64,000 nt of DNA from the NCBI RefSeq assembly GCF_007745175.1, contig NZ_CP036271.1, forward strand, positions 2,066,154-2,130,153. The letters are read 5' to 3'. Below the pieces are notes generated by a model. It ran no database searches. It had not been told where the DNA came from and saw only the letters and a program-made list of their open reading frames with translations. The translations under genes were made by a program, and so were the position numbers. Source of the DNA: Caulifigura coniformis (lineage in GTDB: Bacteria > Planctomycetota > Planctomycetia > Planctomycetales > Planctomycetaceae). The stretch's first letter is position 1; each line of letters opens with the position of its first letter. Positions 28,967 through 38,941 of this stretch are shown here, piece by piece.

Positions 28967-30397
28967 GTGCACCCCGCCGGAGTCCGGAGCAATCGTCGCT
29001 CAGCCAGCCCCGGATCATGCGTCGTGACTCAACCTCTCGTCCTCCTGCTGGCGGTCGGCCTGACGCGAAAGCTTCTGCCGTTCGCCCCATCGCTTCGCCG
29101 ACTCGCGGAGTCGGGCTGGGTCGCCGATCTCGAAGAAGCCCTTCCCGCCGTCACCTTCACGGCCCAGGCGACACTCCTCACGGGCAAGACGCCTCGCGAC
29201 CACGGCGTAGTTGGCAACGGCTGGCTCTTTCGCGACACCCGGGAAGTCCGCTTCTGGCAGCAGTCCAATCGCCTGATCCAGGCAGAGCCGCTCTACACGA
29301 CCGCCCGCAGGCTCGCCGCCGAGCGTGGACATCCATTCCGGGCCGCAAAACTCTTCTGGCAGTTCAACCAGGGGGCCGACGTCGAGATCAGCGTCACTCC
29401 GAAGCCCTGGTACGGAGCCGACGGCAGCAAGGCCTTCGGAATCACCGGCACGCCGGAAGGTCTCTCGGACCAACTCGAGAAGCGGATCGGGCCATTTCCG
29501 TTCTCCAGCTACTGGGGGCCCATGGCCGGCCTTCCCAGTTCCGAATGGATCGCCCGCTGTGCGGCCGAAACACTGGTCAGTGAGCGCCCCGACCTGACCC
29601 TCGTCTATCTCCCCTACCTCGACTACGACCCGCAGCGGTTCGGTCCCTCCGACGCCAACATGCCGAAGCTCGTTGGCGAATTGGACCGCGCCTGTGAGCC
29701 GCTGCTCGAGGCCGCCACGAAGCAGGGGGCCCGCGTCTGGGTCGTCAGCGAGTACGGACTGGTCGACGTTTCCCGCCCGATCTTCATGAACCGCGCATTG
29801 CGCGAGGCCGGGCTGCTCACCGCCCGACCCGGCCCTTTTGGCGACACCCTCGACACCTTCAACAGCCCAGCCTTCGCCGTCTGCGATCACCAGGTCGCAC
29901 ACATCTACGTGCAGCGCGACCTCCCCCGGGTGCGCGACCTCATCGCCGGCCTCCCCGGCGTCGCCGCCGTGTATGGGGGTGAGGAACGGGCCACCATCGG
30001 TCTCGACCATCCCCGCTCCGGAGAATTGATCGCCCTCGCGGCCCCGGATGCGTGGTTTGCCTACCCGTTCTGGCTCGACCGGTCCGGCGAACCCGACTAC
30101 GCCCGCACCGTCGATATCCATCGCAAGCCGGGATACGACCCGTGCGAGCTGTTCTTCGACCCGGCCCTCCTCTGGCCCAAGGGACGGGCCGTTCGCCGAT
30201 TGATCCAGAAGAAGCTCGGATTCCGCACCCTGTTCGACATGATTCCGCTCGACGCCAACCTCGTTCGCGGCAGCCACGGACTCGCCACACAGGAGGACCG
30301 CCCCGTCCTCATCGGCAGCGGCCCGACGCCCGGTTCGACCCTGCCAATGACGGCCGTCCGGGATCGTGTCCTGGAAGCCCTGTTCCCGGCCGGTTAG
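28967..30397 (+). CDS. Alkaline phosphatase-superfamily (nucleotide pyrophosphatase/phosphodiesterase-like) protein
   Basis: 476 aa from the first in-frame start; a GTG at 29024 (VTQPLVLLLAVGL) is an equally good start. The fold is indicated by LPAVTFTAQATLLTGKTPRDHGVVGNGWLF, with Thr as the usual nucleophile, and by WVVSEYGLVDVSRPIFMN. Key metal-site residues of the family look changed: the first Asp of the usual VDGL motif is missing (AVGL), and the usual SDHG is SEYG. A related non-canonical family exists in bacteria, so the protein may be a distinct hydrolase. No signal peptide is clear. Confidence 0.75.
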   Translation: MHPAGVRSNRRSASPGSCVVTQPLVLLLAVGLTRKLLPFAPSLRRLAESGWVADLEEALPAVTFTAQATLLTGKTPRDHGVVGNGWLFRDTREVRFWQQSNRLIQAEPLYTTARRLAAERGHPFRAAKLFWQFNQGADVEISVTPKPWYGADGSKAFGITGTPEGLSDQLEKRIGPFPFSSYWGPMAGLPSSEWIARCAAETLVSERPDLTLVYLPYLDYDPQRFGPSDANMPKLVGELDRACEPLLEAATKQGARVWVVSEYGLVDVSRPIFMNRALREAGLLTARPGPFGDTLDTFNSPAFAVCDHQVAHIYVQRDLPRVRDLIAGLPGVAAVYGGEERATIGLDHPRSGELIALAAPDAWFAYPFWLDRSGEPDYARTVDIHRKPGYDPCELFFDPALLWPKGRAVRRLIQKKLGFRTLFDMIPLDANLVRGSHGLATQEDRPVLIGSGPTPGSTLPMTAVRDRVLEALFPAG

Positions 30398-30507
30398 GTC
30401 ACTCAGACAGCTCCAGGCTTGCAGGGGAGATTGACCGCAGTGAAACATGCCCGCCGGCAGAGGAAGCCCCCCAGTTCGTTCGGCCGCTTTCATCGACTCA
30501 AGACGCC

Positions 30508-30834
30508 ATGATGACCCACCCTGATCTGATCAAGATCACCGAGTTGCTGCTCGTACCCAGCAGCTTTCTTGTGGCCGCCCTGGGGACGGCCGATACGAAC
30601 CTTCACCGGGCAGCCGTGTCGGTGCTCGGACTGATCGTCAGCCTGTTATGGTGGCTGGGCGTCCATGACGCCTACCACGAGGCCCGGCAGACCGGGAATG
30701 AGACAGTGGTCGTGCTGCAGTTTCCGCTACGGACTCGGATTCTCTACGCCCTGCCGCTGGTGTTTTCCGCGGGATGGCTGATTTCGGTCATCGCGCATCT
30801 CGTGCTGTGGAGGCTGCCGCTCGGCAGGAACTGA
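30508..30834 (+). CDS. Small membrane protein of unknown function
   Basis: 108 aa from the ATG for MMTHPDLIKITELLLVPS. It has three hydrophobic segments (LLLVPSSFLVAALG, VSVLGLIVSLLWWLGV, ALPLVFSAGWLISVIAHLVL). No family is recognised. Separated by about 110 bp from the phosphodiesterase-like gene. Confidence 0.6.
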   Translation: MMTHPDLIKITELLLVPSSFLVAALGTADTNLHRAAVSVLGLIVSLLWWLGVHDAYHEARQTGNETVVVLQFPLRTRILYALPLVFSAGWLISVIAHLVLWRLPLGRN

Positions 30835-31016
30835 ACGACCGGAAAGCAATTCAGAACGAGACGCTCCGGGAGCGACGAGCAAGCCCCAGCCGGGTCGCTC
30901 TCGCCGGAATGTGCCGAAAGAACTAGACTCTGAATGGGGGAAAGTCTGCCCAGGCTGCACGATGCGCCCAGGCTGTCATTGCGGTCCCGCCGCCCAGGAC
31001 CGCGCACGGTGTTCCA

Positions 31017-32252
31017 ATGCGAAGTGAATCGGAAGTCCCATTTGCTGATAACCCGTTCCAGGTGCCGGTCGCGGACCGCCTCAAGCGGCTGCCGCCCTAT
31101 CTGTTCGGCAAGATCAACAAGCTGAAGTACCAGAAGCGCGTCGCCGGGATCGACGTCATCGATCTGGGAATGGGCAACCCCACGGACGCCCCCGATCCGG
31201 CGATCCAGGAGAAACTGGCCGACGCCCTGAAGGATCCGCGCAACCACCGCTACTCCGTCTCCAACGGCATCGGCAACCTCCGCCGTGAAGTCTCGAAACG
31301 TTACGACCGCAAGTACGGCGTGCGTCTCAATCCGGATGACGAAGTCATTGCCTGCCTCGGCTCGAAGGAAGGCTTCAGCCACATGTGCCTGGCTCTCATG
31401 GGGCCGGGCGACACGGCGATCGTTCCTTCACCAACCTTCCCGATCCACAGCTACGCCGTCGTGCTGGCGTCCGGCAACGTGATCGCGCTCGACGTCCGCG
31501 ACCCGCAGAAGTTCCTCTCGAACGTCGCCTATACCTGCGAGCACCTCTTCCCCAAGCCGCGGCTGGTCGTCGTCAACTTCCCGCACAATCCGTCGTCGAC
31601 CTGCATCGAGCAGGATTTCTTCGTCGACCTCGTGAAGCTCGCGAAGAAGTACGGATTCCTCGTCATCAGTGACTTCGCCTACGCCGACATCTGCTACGAC
31701 GGCTACCAGGCCCCCAGCTTCCTCGCCACCCCCGGAGCCATCGACGTTGGCGTCGAGCTGACCACGATGTCCAAGGGCTTCAGCATGGCCGGCTGGCGTA
31801 TCGGCTTCTGCTGCGGCAACAAGGAAATGGTCCGCGCCCTCGCGACGATCAAGGGCTACTACGACTACGGCATCTTCCAGGCGATCCAGATCGCCGCCAT
31901 CGTCGCCATGCGTCACGCCGAGCCGGCCGTGGATGCCATCGCCAAGGAATACCAGAAGCGCCGCGACGTGCTCGTCGACGGCCTGCAGCGTCTCGGCTGG
32001 GAAGTCGAGAAGCCGAAGGCCGGCATGTTTGTGTGGGCCAAGATCCCCGAGCCGTGGGCCAAGATGGGCTCGATCGAGTTCTCGATGAAGCTCCTTGAAG
32101 AAGGCGGCGTCGCCGTCAGCCCGGGCCGCGGCTTCGGCGACGAAGGTGAAGGCTACCTCCGCCTCGCGATCGTCGAGAACAGCCAGCGGCTTCGCCAGGC
32201 CGTCCGCGAAATCGGGCGGTGCACGAAGGCCGATCAGGCGAAGGCATCGTAA
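31017..32252 (+). CDS. Class I/II aminotransferase, AlaC-like
   Basis: 411 aa. Fold type I PLP enzyme: [27 protein letters not shown], the NFPHNPSST segment, [16 protein letters not shown] and the PLP Lys in [15 protein letters not shown], ending YLRLAIVEN. It resembles AlaC (glutamate-pyruvate transaminase) and related LL-diaminopimelate aminotransferase family enzymes. The substrate assignment is by similarity of overall sequence pattern only. The start is the ATG for [25 protein letters not shown]; upstream sequence looks non-coding. Next comes a small membrane protein. Confidence 0.88.
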   Translation: MRSESEVPFADNPFQVPVADRLKRLPPYLFGKINKLKYQKRVAGIDVIDLGMGNPTDAPDPAIQEKLADALKDPRNHRYSVSNGIGNLRREVSKRYDRKYGVRLNPDDEVIACLGSKEGFSHMCLALMGPGDTAIVPSPTFPIHSYAVVLASGNVIALDVRDPQKFLSNVAYTCEHLFPKPRLVVVNFPHNPSSTCIEQDFFVDLVKLAKKYGFLVISDFAYADICYDGYQAPSFLATPGAIDVGVELTTMSKGFSMAGWRIGFCCGNKEMVRALATIKGYYDYGIFQAIQIAAIVAMRHAEPAVDAIAKEYQKRRDVLVDGLQRLGWEVEKPKAGMFVWAKIPEPWAKMGSIEFSMKLLEEGGVAVSPGRGFGDEGEGYLRLAIVENSQRLRQAVREIGRCTKADQAKAS

Positions 32253-32274
32253 CCGGTCCATTAAGGCGACGGGC

Positions 32275-32601
32275 ATGCAGCCGGAAGATTTGATCGCAGA
32301 CTTTGTCTTGCTGACCGGCGTGATCTGGATCGTCACGGTCGCGAGGAAAAGAGAGGAACTGCGAAGACAGCTGGCAACAGGCTCGATTATTTTTCGTTGG
32401 TTTCAGCACGCAACCGTTGCTGTTGCCGTCGGCTGGAGCACGTTGAGTCTCGGTTTGCAGCTCGCCGGAAAGGCGACGGACCTTTCGCTCGCTCCCTACA
32501 TGGCAGGCTTGCTCATGGTGTCATGGTGGCCATTCCTTTTTGGCGTCTGGAGTTTCTCACCGGACACGAAGTTTCGTCAGTCAAAGGCGACACGGAGTTG
32601 A
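32275..32601 (+). CDS. Small membrane protein of unknown function
   Basis: 108 aa from ATG (MQPEDLIADFVLLTGVIWIV) starting 22 bp after the aminotransferase stop. Three hydrophobic stretches (ADFVLLTGVIWIVTVA, FQHATVAVAVGWSTLSLGLQ, YMAGLLMVSWWPFLFGVWSF) with a basic loop (RKREELRRQLATG). It may be co-transcribed with the aminotransferase. No family is recognised. Confidence 0.55.
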   Translation: MQPEDLIADFVLLTGVIWIVTVARKREELRRQLATGSIIFRWFQHATVAVAVGWSTLSLGLQLAGKATDLSLAPYMAGLLMVSWWPFLFGVWSFSPDTKFRQSKATRS

Positions 32602-33065
32602 GTCCCGGCCTCCCCAGGAATGAGCCCCGATAGGGGCGGAACAACATAGCCACGGGCGCCAGCCCGTGGAAAACGTCCCAGACGACAACAAAGCCCCGCA
32701 AGGGGCGACACAACACTTCTGCTGGCCTCGTTGTGGCACCGTCCCTGTGGCACGGTCTCCCGACCCACCTGAGCCGACCGCCAGGTCTCCCGGCAAGACA
32801 CCACCGACTGCCTTCCTTTCCTTCCTTGCCTTCTGTTCGCCTTGAAGCCAACTCAGGAACGCCGAAGCTCTGTCACCGGTCTCGATTGCACTGGAAGTCC
32901 TTTCTCCTTCTCTCCTTCCCTCCTGTTCAACTCAACGCGACGGAGCTCCACGTCGCGTGACAGGCTCCCGAGCCGCGAATGTATTCGTTGGAAAATTCAC
33001 CACCACGGAAAGTGACCTCGCGACAGGCAGGATTTCAGAAGCCTCACCCCGGCAGAAGAACTGCA
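32602..33065. other. Gene-free region with REP-like palindromes
   Basis: 464 bp. The left part (32623-32706) holds three stem-loops listed separately; the rest has CT-rich sequence before the hydrolase gene and no gene that I can support. The minus-strand frame across the palindromes (PLRG ... FHGLAPV) is an effect of repeat sequence. Confidence 0.55.
32623..32706. repeat. REP-like palindromic cluster
   Basis: Three short stem-loops in 84 bp: GCCCC-GATA-GGGGC (32624-32637), CCACGGGC-GCCA-GCCCGTGG (32650-32669) and GCCCC-GCAA-GGGGC (32693-32706). The two outer hairpins are near-identical, as in dispersed intergenic repeat units (from memory such units are common in planctomycetes; not checked here). 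Confidence 0.7.
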
Positions 33066-34205
33066 ATGCAAGCCCTTCGCTGTGTTTTGCTCGCCCTTCT
33101 CGTCGTTTCGTCGGCCCCACAGGCCACCCGCGCCGACGATTCAACCACTCTCTCCACGCGTGTCTCCCAACTCACCGCCGACTACCGCGCCAAACGCCCC
33201 TTCGCCGCACTTTCCGTCGGCCTCCTCCAGAACGGCCAGTCCCACACCTTCTCTTACGGCCAAACCGGCGAAGCCGATTCCCAGCGCCCGACGGACGGCC
33301 GCACACTCTTTGAAATCGGCTCGATCTCCAAGGTCTTCACGTCCCTCGCCCTCGCCGTGATGGTCGAACGCGGCGATGTGAACCTGAACGACCCGCTCAG
33401 CAGGATCCTCCCCGACGCCACCCTCTCCGAAGACGCCGGGAACATCACGCTCCACGAACTCTCGACCCACACCTCCGGCCTCCCGCGACTGCCGGTCGCG
33501 ATGATCTTCGATGCCCTCTGGAACCGCGACAATCCGTATGTCGCCTTCGATGAGCGACGCCTCGAGCACTTCCTCAGTTCGTGGAAGGCTCCCGATCAGC
33601 GGGCGTTCATGTATTCCAACCTGGGCGCGGGCCTCCTCGGTCATGCCCTCCAGCACAAGGCGGGCCTCGGCTCCTACGACTCCCTGCTCAAGTCGACGAT
33701 CGCCACCCCCCTCGGCCTCGTCGACACCACCGTTCACCTTTCGGCCGACCAGAAGTCTCGATACGCATCGGGCTACTCGCTGAAAGGTCTGCCGGTCTCC
33801 AGCTGGGACTTCAACGCCCTCGCCGGCGCGGGCGCGATCCGTTCTTCAACCGACGACCTCCTGGTCTTCCTCAAGCACCAGCTCAACCCCGAACAGTCCC
33901 CGCTCGGCAAACCGATCACGCGGTCCCACAAAACCCGGAAGCAGACGAAGTCGGGCGTCATCGGCCTCGGCTGGCTGATCGTCGAGAAAGATGGCCGCAC
34001 CCTCTTCTTCCACAATGGCGCGACGGGCGGCTACACGGCGTTCATCGGATTTGAGCCCGGCCGAAAGCAGGCCCTCGTGCTGCTCTCCAACACGGCCGAC
34101 GCGTTCGCCCGGGACAACAGCCTCGACAAACTCGGCTTCAAACTCCTGGGCGATCTCGGAACCACCCCCGAACCACCCGAAGCCGAAAAAACCAAAGACC
34201 GCTGA
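33066..34205 (+). CDS. Beta-lactamase-like serine hydrolase (class C/penicillin-binding-like)
   Basis: 379 aa from the ATG for MQALRCVLLALLVVSSAPQA, which starts a signal peptide ending near ATRADD. Active-site motifs: SISK (Ser-x-x-Lys) in FEIGSISKVFTSLALAVMV, Tyr-Ser-Asn in MYSNLGAGLLGHAL, and near the C-terminus HNGATGG replacing the class C KTG. It fits the family of class C beta-lactamase-related esterases/peptidases; the activity is unknown. Exported, probably periplasmic. Confidence 0.88.
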   Translation: MQALRCVLLALLVVSSAPQATRADDSTTLSTRVSQLTADYRAKRPFAALSVGLLQNGQSHTFSYGQTGEADSQRPTDGRTLFEIGSISKVFTSLALAVMVERGDVNLNDPLSRILPDATLSEDAGNITLHELSTHTSGLPRLPVAMIFDALWNRDNPYVAFDERRLEHFLSSWKAPDQRAFMYSNLGAGLLGHALQHKAGLGSYDSLLKSTIATPLGLVDTTVHLSADQKSRYASGYSLKGLPVSSWDFNALAGAGAIRSSTDDLLVFLKHQLNPEQSPLGKPITRSHKTRKQTKSGVIGLGWLIVEKDGRTLFFHNGATGGYTAFIGFEPGRKQALVLLSNTADAFARDNSLDKLGFKLLGDLGTTPEPPEAEKTKDR

Positions 34206-34343
34206 CCCACCCGGGTGTCACAAGCTCCGCCCCGGGGTGCCACTGGCTCTGCCAGTGCAAACGTTGTCGAGCCCGCACCCCAACCGCCTCCGTGCGTCTC
34301 CGTGAACTCCGTGCCTCGGTGGTGCACCTACCCCCTCCCGGAA

Positions 34344-35759
34344 TCAGAAATCCCCCATCCCCGCCGGCACATCCACGGCCGCCTTGTCGCCGAACCGCAG
34401 CTGTTCGCGCATCCACACCAGTCCTACGGTGCCGATCGGGCCCGAACGGTTCTTGGCGATGATCAGGTCGGCCTCGCCCGGCCGATCGCCCGGGTCATAG
34501 GCGTCCGGACGGTGCAGGAACATCACGATGTCGGCGTCCTGTTCGATGGCGCCCGATTCGCGAAGGTCGGAAAGCTTCGGCCGCTTGTCTTCACGCTGTT
34601 CCACGCCGCGGTTCAGCTGCGCGAGCGCGATGACCGGGCAGCTCAGATCCTTGGCGAGGAACTTCAGTCGCCGCGTGATCGTCGCAATCTGCTGTTCGCG
34701 CGGCAGCCCTTTTTCGTCGGCTTCGATCAGCTGCAGGTAGTCGATGATGATGATGCCCAGCCCGAAGCGCCGCTTGAGACGCCGGCCGATCGCGGAGATC
34801 TGCGACACCGTCCGCCCCGCCACGTCGTCGATATACAGCGGCAGGTCGCGGAGTTCGTTGGCCCCTTCCATCAGGGCCGCCTGTTCGATTTCATCGAGGT
34901 TGCCCTGACGCAGCTTGTGGCCGCTGATCTTCGCCTGGATGCACAGCAGACGCTCGGCCAGTTCGAGCTTCGACTGTTCGAGGCTGAACAGCAGCACCCC
35001 CTGCTTCTGCATCGCGACGGCGAGCGAGAAGTTACAGACCAGCGCCGTCTTCCCCATGGAAGGACGGGCAGCCAGCACGATCAGTTCCGACGGCTGGAAT
35101 CCGCTCGTCATGTCGTCCAGGCCATGGAACCCGGTATGGAGGCCGCTGATCGTCCCTTCCTGATCCATGCGGTGGAAGATTCGCTCGAAGGTCGCTTCGA
35201 GGATATCGCCGATGGCGAACTTGTCAGTCGTCGCCTGCCGCTCGACGATGTCGAAGATCCGGCGTTCGGCCTGGGTGACGACTTCGTCGATGTCCTCGCG
35301 GGCGGTGAAGGCCTCCCGCAGAGATTCGGTGCACGCATCGATCAGCGACCGCTGCAACCATTTGTCGCGGACGATCCTGGCGTAGTACTCGGCATGCGCG
35401 GCGTGAGGGACGGTTTCCAGCACCTGCAGGATGTAGGCCGGGCCTCCGATCTGTTCGAGATCCCCCCGCTTCTCCAGTTCGGCCGCCAGCGTGACCGCGT
35501 CGATGCCCCGTCGGCCCGACTCGTACATGTCCGCAATCGCCTTGAACATCCGCCGATGGGCGTCGGCATAGAAGCGTTCGCCGCTGAGGTGCGGCAGCAC
35601 CTCGTCGATCGAGTCGTTCAGCAGCAGGATGCTTCCCAGGACGCTCCGCTCGGCCTCGAGGTCCTGCGGCGGAACTTTGTCGAACAGCGCCGACACCTGC
35701 TCCCGATCCTTGTGAGTTTCCTCGCTGCGGGGACGGCGGGGTTTGCGTTGTTCAACCAT
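34344..35759 (-). CDS. dnaB: Replicative DNA helicase DnaB
   Basis: 471 aa, starting MVEQRKPRRPRSEETHKD. DnaB N-terminal domain (VPPQDLEAERSVLGSILLLN) and RecA-like motor domain: Walker A AARPSMGKTAL, Walker B region GIIIIDYLQLI, and the DnaB signature LKFLAKDLSCPVIALAQLNR, then LRESGAIEQDADIVMFLHR. It unwinds duplex DNA at the replication fork as a hexamer. Length and domain order are normal. Confidence 0.95.
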   Translation of the reverse strand: MVEQRKPRRPRSEETHKDREQVSALFDKVPPQDLEAERSVLGSILLLNDSIDEVLPHLSGERFYADAHRRMFKAIADMYESGRRGIDAVTLAAELEKRGDLEQIGGPAYILQVLETVPHAAHAEYYARIVRDKWLQRSLIDACTESLREAFTAREDIDEVVTQAERRIFDIVERQATTDKFAIGDILEATFERIFHRMDQEGTISGLHTGFHGLDDMTSGFQPSELIVLAARPSMGKTALVCNFSLAVAMQKQGVLLFSLEQSKLELAERLLCIQAKISGHKLRQGNLDEIEQAALMEGANELRDLPLYIDDVAGRTVSQISAIGRRLKRRFGLGIIIIDYLQLIEADEKGLPREQQIATITRRLKFLAKDLSCPVIALAQLNRGVEQREDKRPKLSDLRESGAIEQDADIVMFLHRPDAYDPGDRPGEADLIIAKNRSGPIGTVGLVWMREQLRFGDKAAVDVPAGMGDF

Positions 35760-36248
35760 GAAAACAGAGCGGCGAAAGCCGAAAAGCGATTCCGGGAGAG
35801 GCGACCGACCGGCGCGGGCGGGCCAGTCTAGCGACTCCCGGCGGCGATTGAGAGGTTCCGTGTGAGCCCACCTTCGACGTCGTCGTAACTGCCGCAGTGG
35901 TCGGGTCTCGCGTCGACTCCAGGGCCCATTCGCGCAACCGTGCGCCTTCAGAGGAGGAACAGAAATGCCGCAGATCGATCACCGTTCGCGATGCCCGGAA
36001 ACCCAATGTGACTCGCTGGAATCTGACGCGCTGACACACAAATCGCGTAGCGCTTGCAACAGTCGCTCAAAATCCCTGCGTTTGACGCATTTCGCCCGAA
36101 CTTTTTGTTCGTCACTTGGTCTGCGACAACGGTTTCGGGCCTTCGCGTCGTTGACGACCGGCCCGCGCCTCTGGATGATCTTCCCTTCGCTTTCGGCGGC
36201 CCTCCTTCTGCGCGGGCCGTTCTTTTTGAACAGAACTTTCGAAACGCC
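35760..36248. other. Leader region upstream of ilvC
   Basis: 489 bp between divergent dnaB and ilvC. It holds a hairpin followed by a T-tract just before ilvC and an upstream segment able to pair with its 3' arm (separate entry). No gene is supported, although the ilvC reading frame is open back to a TTG at 36054. Confidence 0.5.
36159..36227 (+). promoter_or_regulatory. Candidate transcription attenuator of ilvC
   Basis: Hairpin CGGCCC (36197-36202) / GGGCCG (36214-36219), loop 11 nt, followed by TTCTTTTT: an intrinsic terminator 22-30 nt before the ilvC ATG. The upstream segment CGGCCCGCGC (36159-36168) is exactly complementary to GCGCGGGCCG (36210-36219), so it could form a competing antiterminator. 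No branched-chain leader peptide is obvious upstream of it. Confidence 0.4.
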
Positions 36249-37253
<1,005 letters not shown>

Positions 37254-37278
37254 TCCACGATCAGAGCTCAGCAGATCC

Positions 37279-37310
37279 AAAGCCCGGGGGTTGCGACCCC
37301 CGGGCTTTTT
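37279..37310. terminator. Bidirectional terminator after ilvC
   Basis: AAGCCCGGGGG / CCCCCGGGCTT with loop TTGCGA, followed by TTTTTC. It ends ilvC and lies just beyond the convergent gene's stop. Confidence 0.92.
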
Positions 37311-37316
37311 CGTTGA

Positions 37317-38702
37317 TCACGATTCGCTCAGGGAATCATCGACAGTCGGCGAATCCTTCCGGCGCGGCCTCGCTGGAAGGAGTTCCACCTGCGACATGTG
37401 GACCAGCAGTGTCCTCGCCTTGAACGCGGTCGCCACGAACGAGATCACCATCCACGCCCCGCCCAGGATGAGCCTGGTCCAGTTCCGCTGCAGCGGCACG
37501 AAGTAGATCGCCAGCCGATCGTTGCATTCCTGCACGAACGCATCGCCCGCGCGGGTCAGCTCGATCCGCTCGAACGAGGTGGAATGCTCCAGCCGGCCGA
37601 TCTCCTTCTTCGCCTGGTTGTCGACGAGCAACGGCGTCGCGCGCTCGCGTGAGGGAAGCTGAAGGCCGATCTCCCGCAAGGCGCGTCTCACGGCGCCGTA
37701 CAGAGGCGGAGAGTCGCGCGTGTAACTGCCGATGAAGTAGCGACCATCGTCGGTGATCAGGTTCGGCTTGGAATGCCAGCGCTTAGGAACCGGATGAATG
37801 ACGTTTCCCGTCTTCAGGTCCCAGCGTCCCAGTCGACAGTCGTATTCTCCTTCGCGATATGGAAAGAGGAGTTCCGTGAGTTCGGCGTTGAAATACGGGG
37901 TGTTCGTGCCGCCTTGAATGAATCCTGTGGACAGGAGTTTCTCCCCGGTCTGCATGTCGTAGACCGTCGACGTGCCGCCACGCCCCCCTTCTTCAACGAG
38001 ATAGCCCGGCGGCGAGGACATCCAGATGCGCGAGGCGGATTTCAGGTCGAATCGCTCATCCTGTGTGCCATCTCTGACGTTGAGCACCTGGCGTTGGCGC
38101 TGTTCGATGACAAGGCCTTCAATCTGGCGAACGGTGTTCACGTCCGCGCAGAAACGATCGCCTCGGGATCCCCAGTTCGGGCGGAACATGTGGATGTCAT
38201 TCCGCGACCAGAGCGGATCGCCTGTCTCCACATCGAAGGCGCTCGTCGTCCCCTTATGAATCGTGAGCAGCACGCTCCTGTCCAGAAACGCCTGGGAGTT
38301 GACGCCCCTCGGAAGCGATGGGATCCGGCAGCGCACTGTCTCCGCCCGCAGATCGACGACCGTTGCGACGCCGTCGCGAAACACGAGCGTCGTTCGCGAA
38401 TCGCCAAAGCTGGGCCGGACATCGAGGTCCGAGTCGGACAGCCGATCGAAGAGATGCTCGCCCGTCCGCATGTTGTAAAACGAGACGGGACCGTGGTCCT
38501 TGTCCCAGATCAACACCTCGTCCGGCGCTGCCGAGTCCACCATCCACCACTTTCCCCACCGAAAGGGGATCTCCACATTCGGCTGGACGGGAATGTTGTA
38601 CAGCCAGTTCCACACCGAGCAGAGGAAGAGCAGCAGGAGCAGAACCGTCACGCCGACCGCGCCGCGATTTCCCGCCGAATCCTTCGCCATGCCATCCGCC
38701 AT
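37317..38702 (-). CDS. Membrane-anchored beta-propeller-like protein of unknown function
   Basis: 461 aa. It has a single N-terminal membrane helix (GVTVLLLLLFLCSVWNWLY) and a C-terminal one (LILGGAWMVISFVATAF). The region between has repeated units such as VLIWDKDHGPVSFYNMRTGEHLF, TSAFDVETGDPLWSRNDIH, STVYDMQTGEKLL and LGRWDLKTGNVIHPV, a WD40/PQQ-like beta-propeller pattern with conserved D-x-x-T-G turns. No catalytic residue is apparent. Probably a periplasmic-facing or cytoplasmic sensor or scaffold; the membrane side is not determined. Confidence 0.7.
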   Translation of the reverse strand: MADGMAKDSAGNRGAVGVTVLLLLLFLCSVWNWLYNIPVQPNVEIPFRWGKWWMVDSAAPDEVLIWDKDHGPVSFYNMRTGEHLFDRLSDSDLDVRPSFGDSRTTLVFRDGVATVVDLRAETVRCRIPSLPRGVNSQAFLDRSVLLTIHKGTTSAFDVETGDPLWSRNDIHMFRPNWGSRGDRFCADVNTVRQIEGLVIEQRQRQVLNVRDGTQDERFDLKSASRIWMSSPPGYLVEEGGRGGTSTVYDMQTGEKLLSTGFIQGGTNTPYFNAELTELLFPYREGEYDCRLGRWDLKTGNVIHPVPKRWHSKPNLITDDGRYFIGSYTRDSPPLYGAVRRALREIGLQLPSRERATPLLVDNQAKKEIGRLEHSTSFERIELTRAGDAFVQECNDRLAIYFVPLQRNWTRLILGGAWMVISFVATAFKARTLLVHMSQVELLPARPRRKDSPTVDDSLSES

Positions 38703-38941
38703 TGTCGCCCTTCTGTTCTGGTGCAGTTTCGACCGGCGAAGACTCTCTCGAACGAAAGCGCAGCGTCAGCAACCGGCGACCACGATACCAACTCTGATGG
38801 CCCCATGAATCCGTCCGCCCTGTGAAGACGCAGCGCCGCCGAACAATCCACTCGTCCCTGGAAGGGCGATTCGCCCCCGAGCGGTCGAGCCCGGCTTCTT
38901 GCTAAGCTCACTTCGTTGCAGGCACTTTCCTGGGAGCATCC

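Noticed and set aside
32513-32851. Minus-strand 112-codon frame (PLRGFVVVWDVFHGLAP)
   Set aside because: It is produced by the REP-like palindromes; no independent coding evidence.
36054-36248. N-terminal extension of IlvC from a TTG start
   Set aside because: Frame is open, but the KARI family starts at MPVTIYYD-type sequence and the extension has no conserved content.
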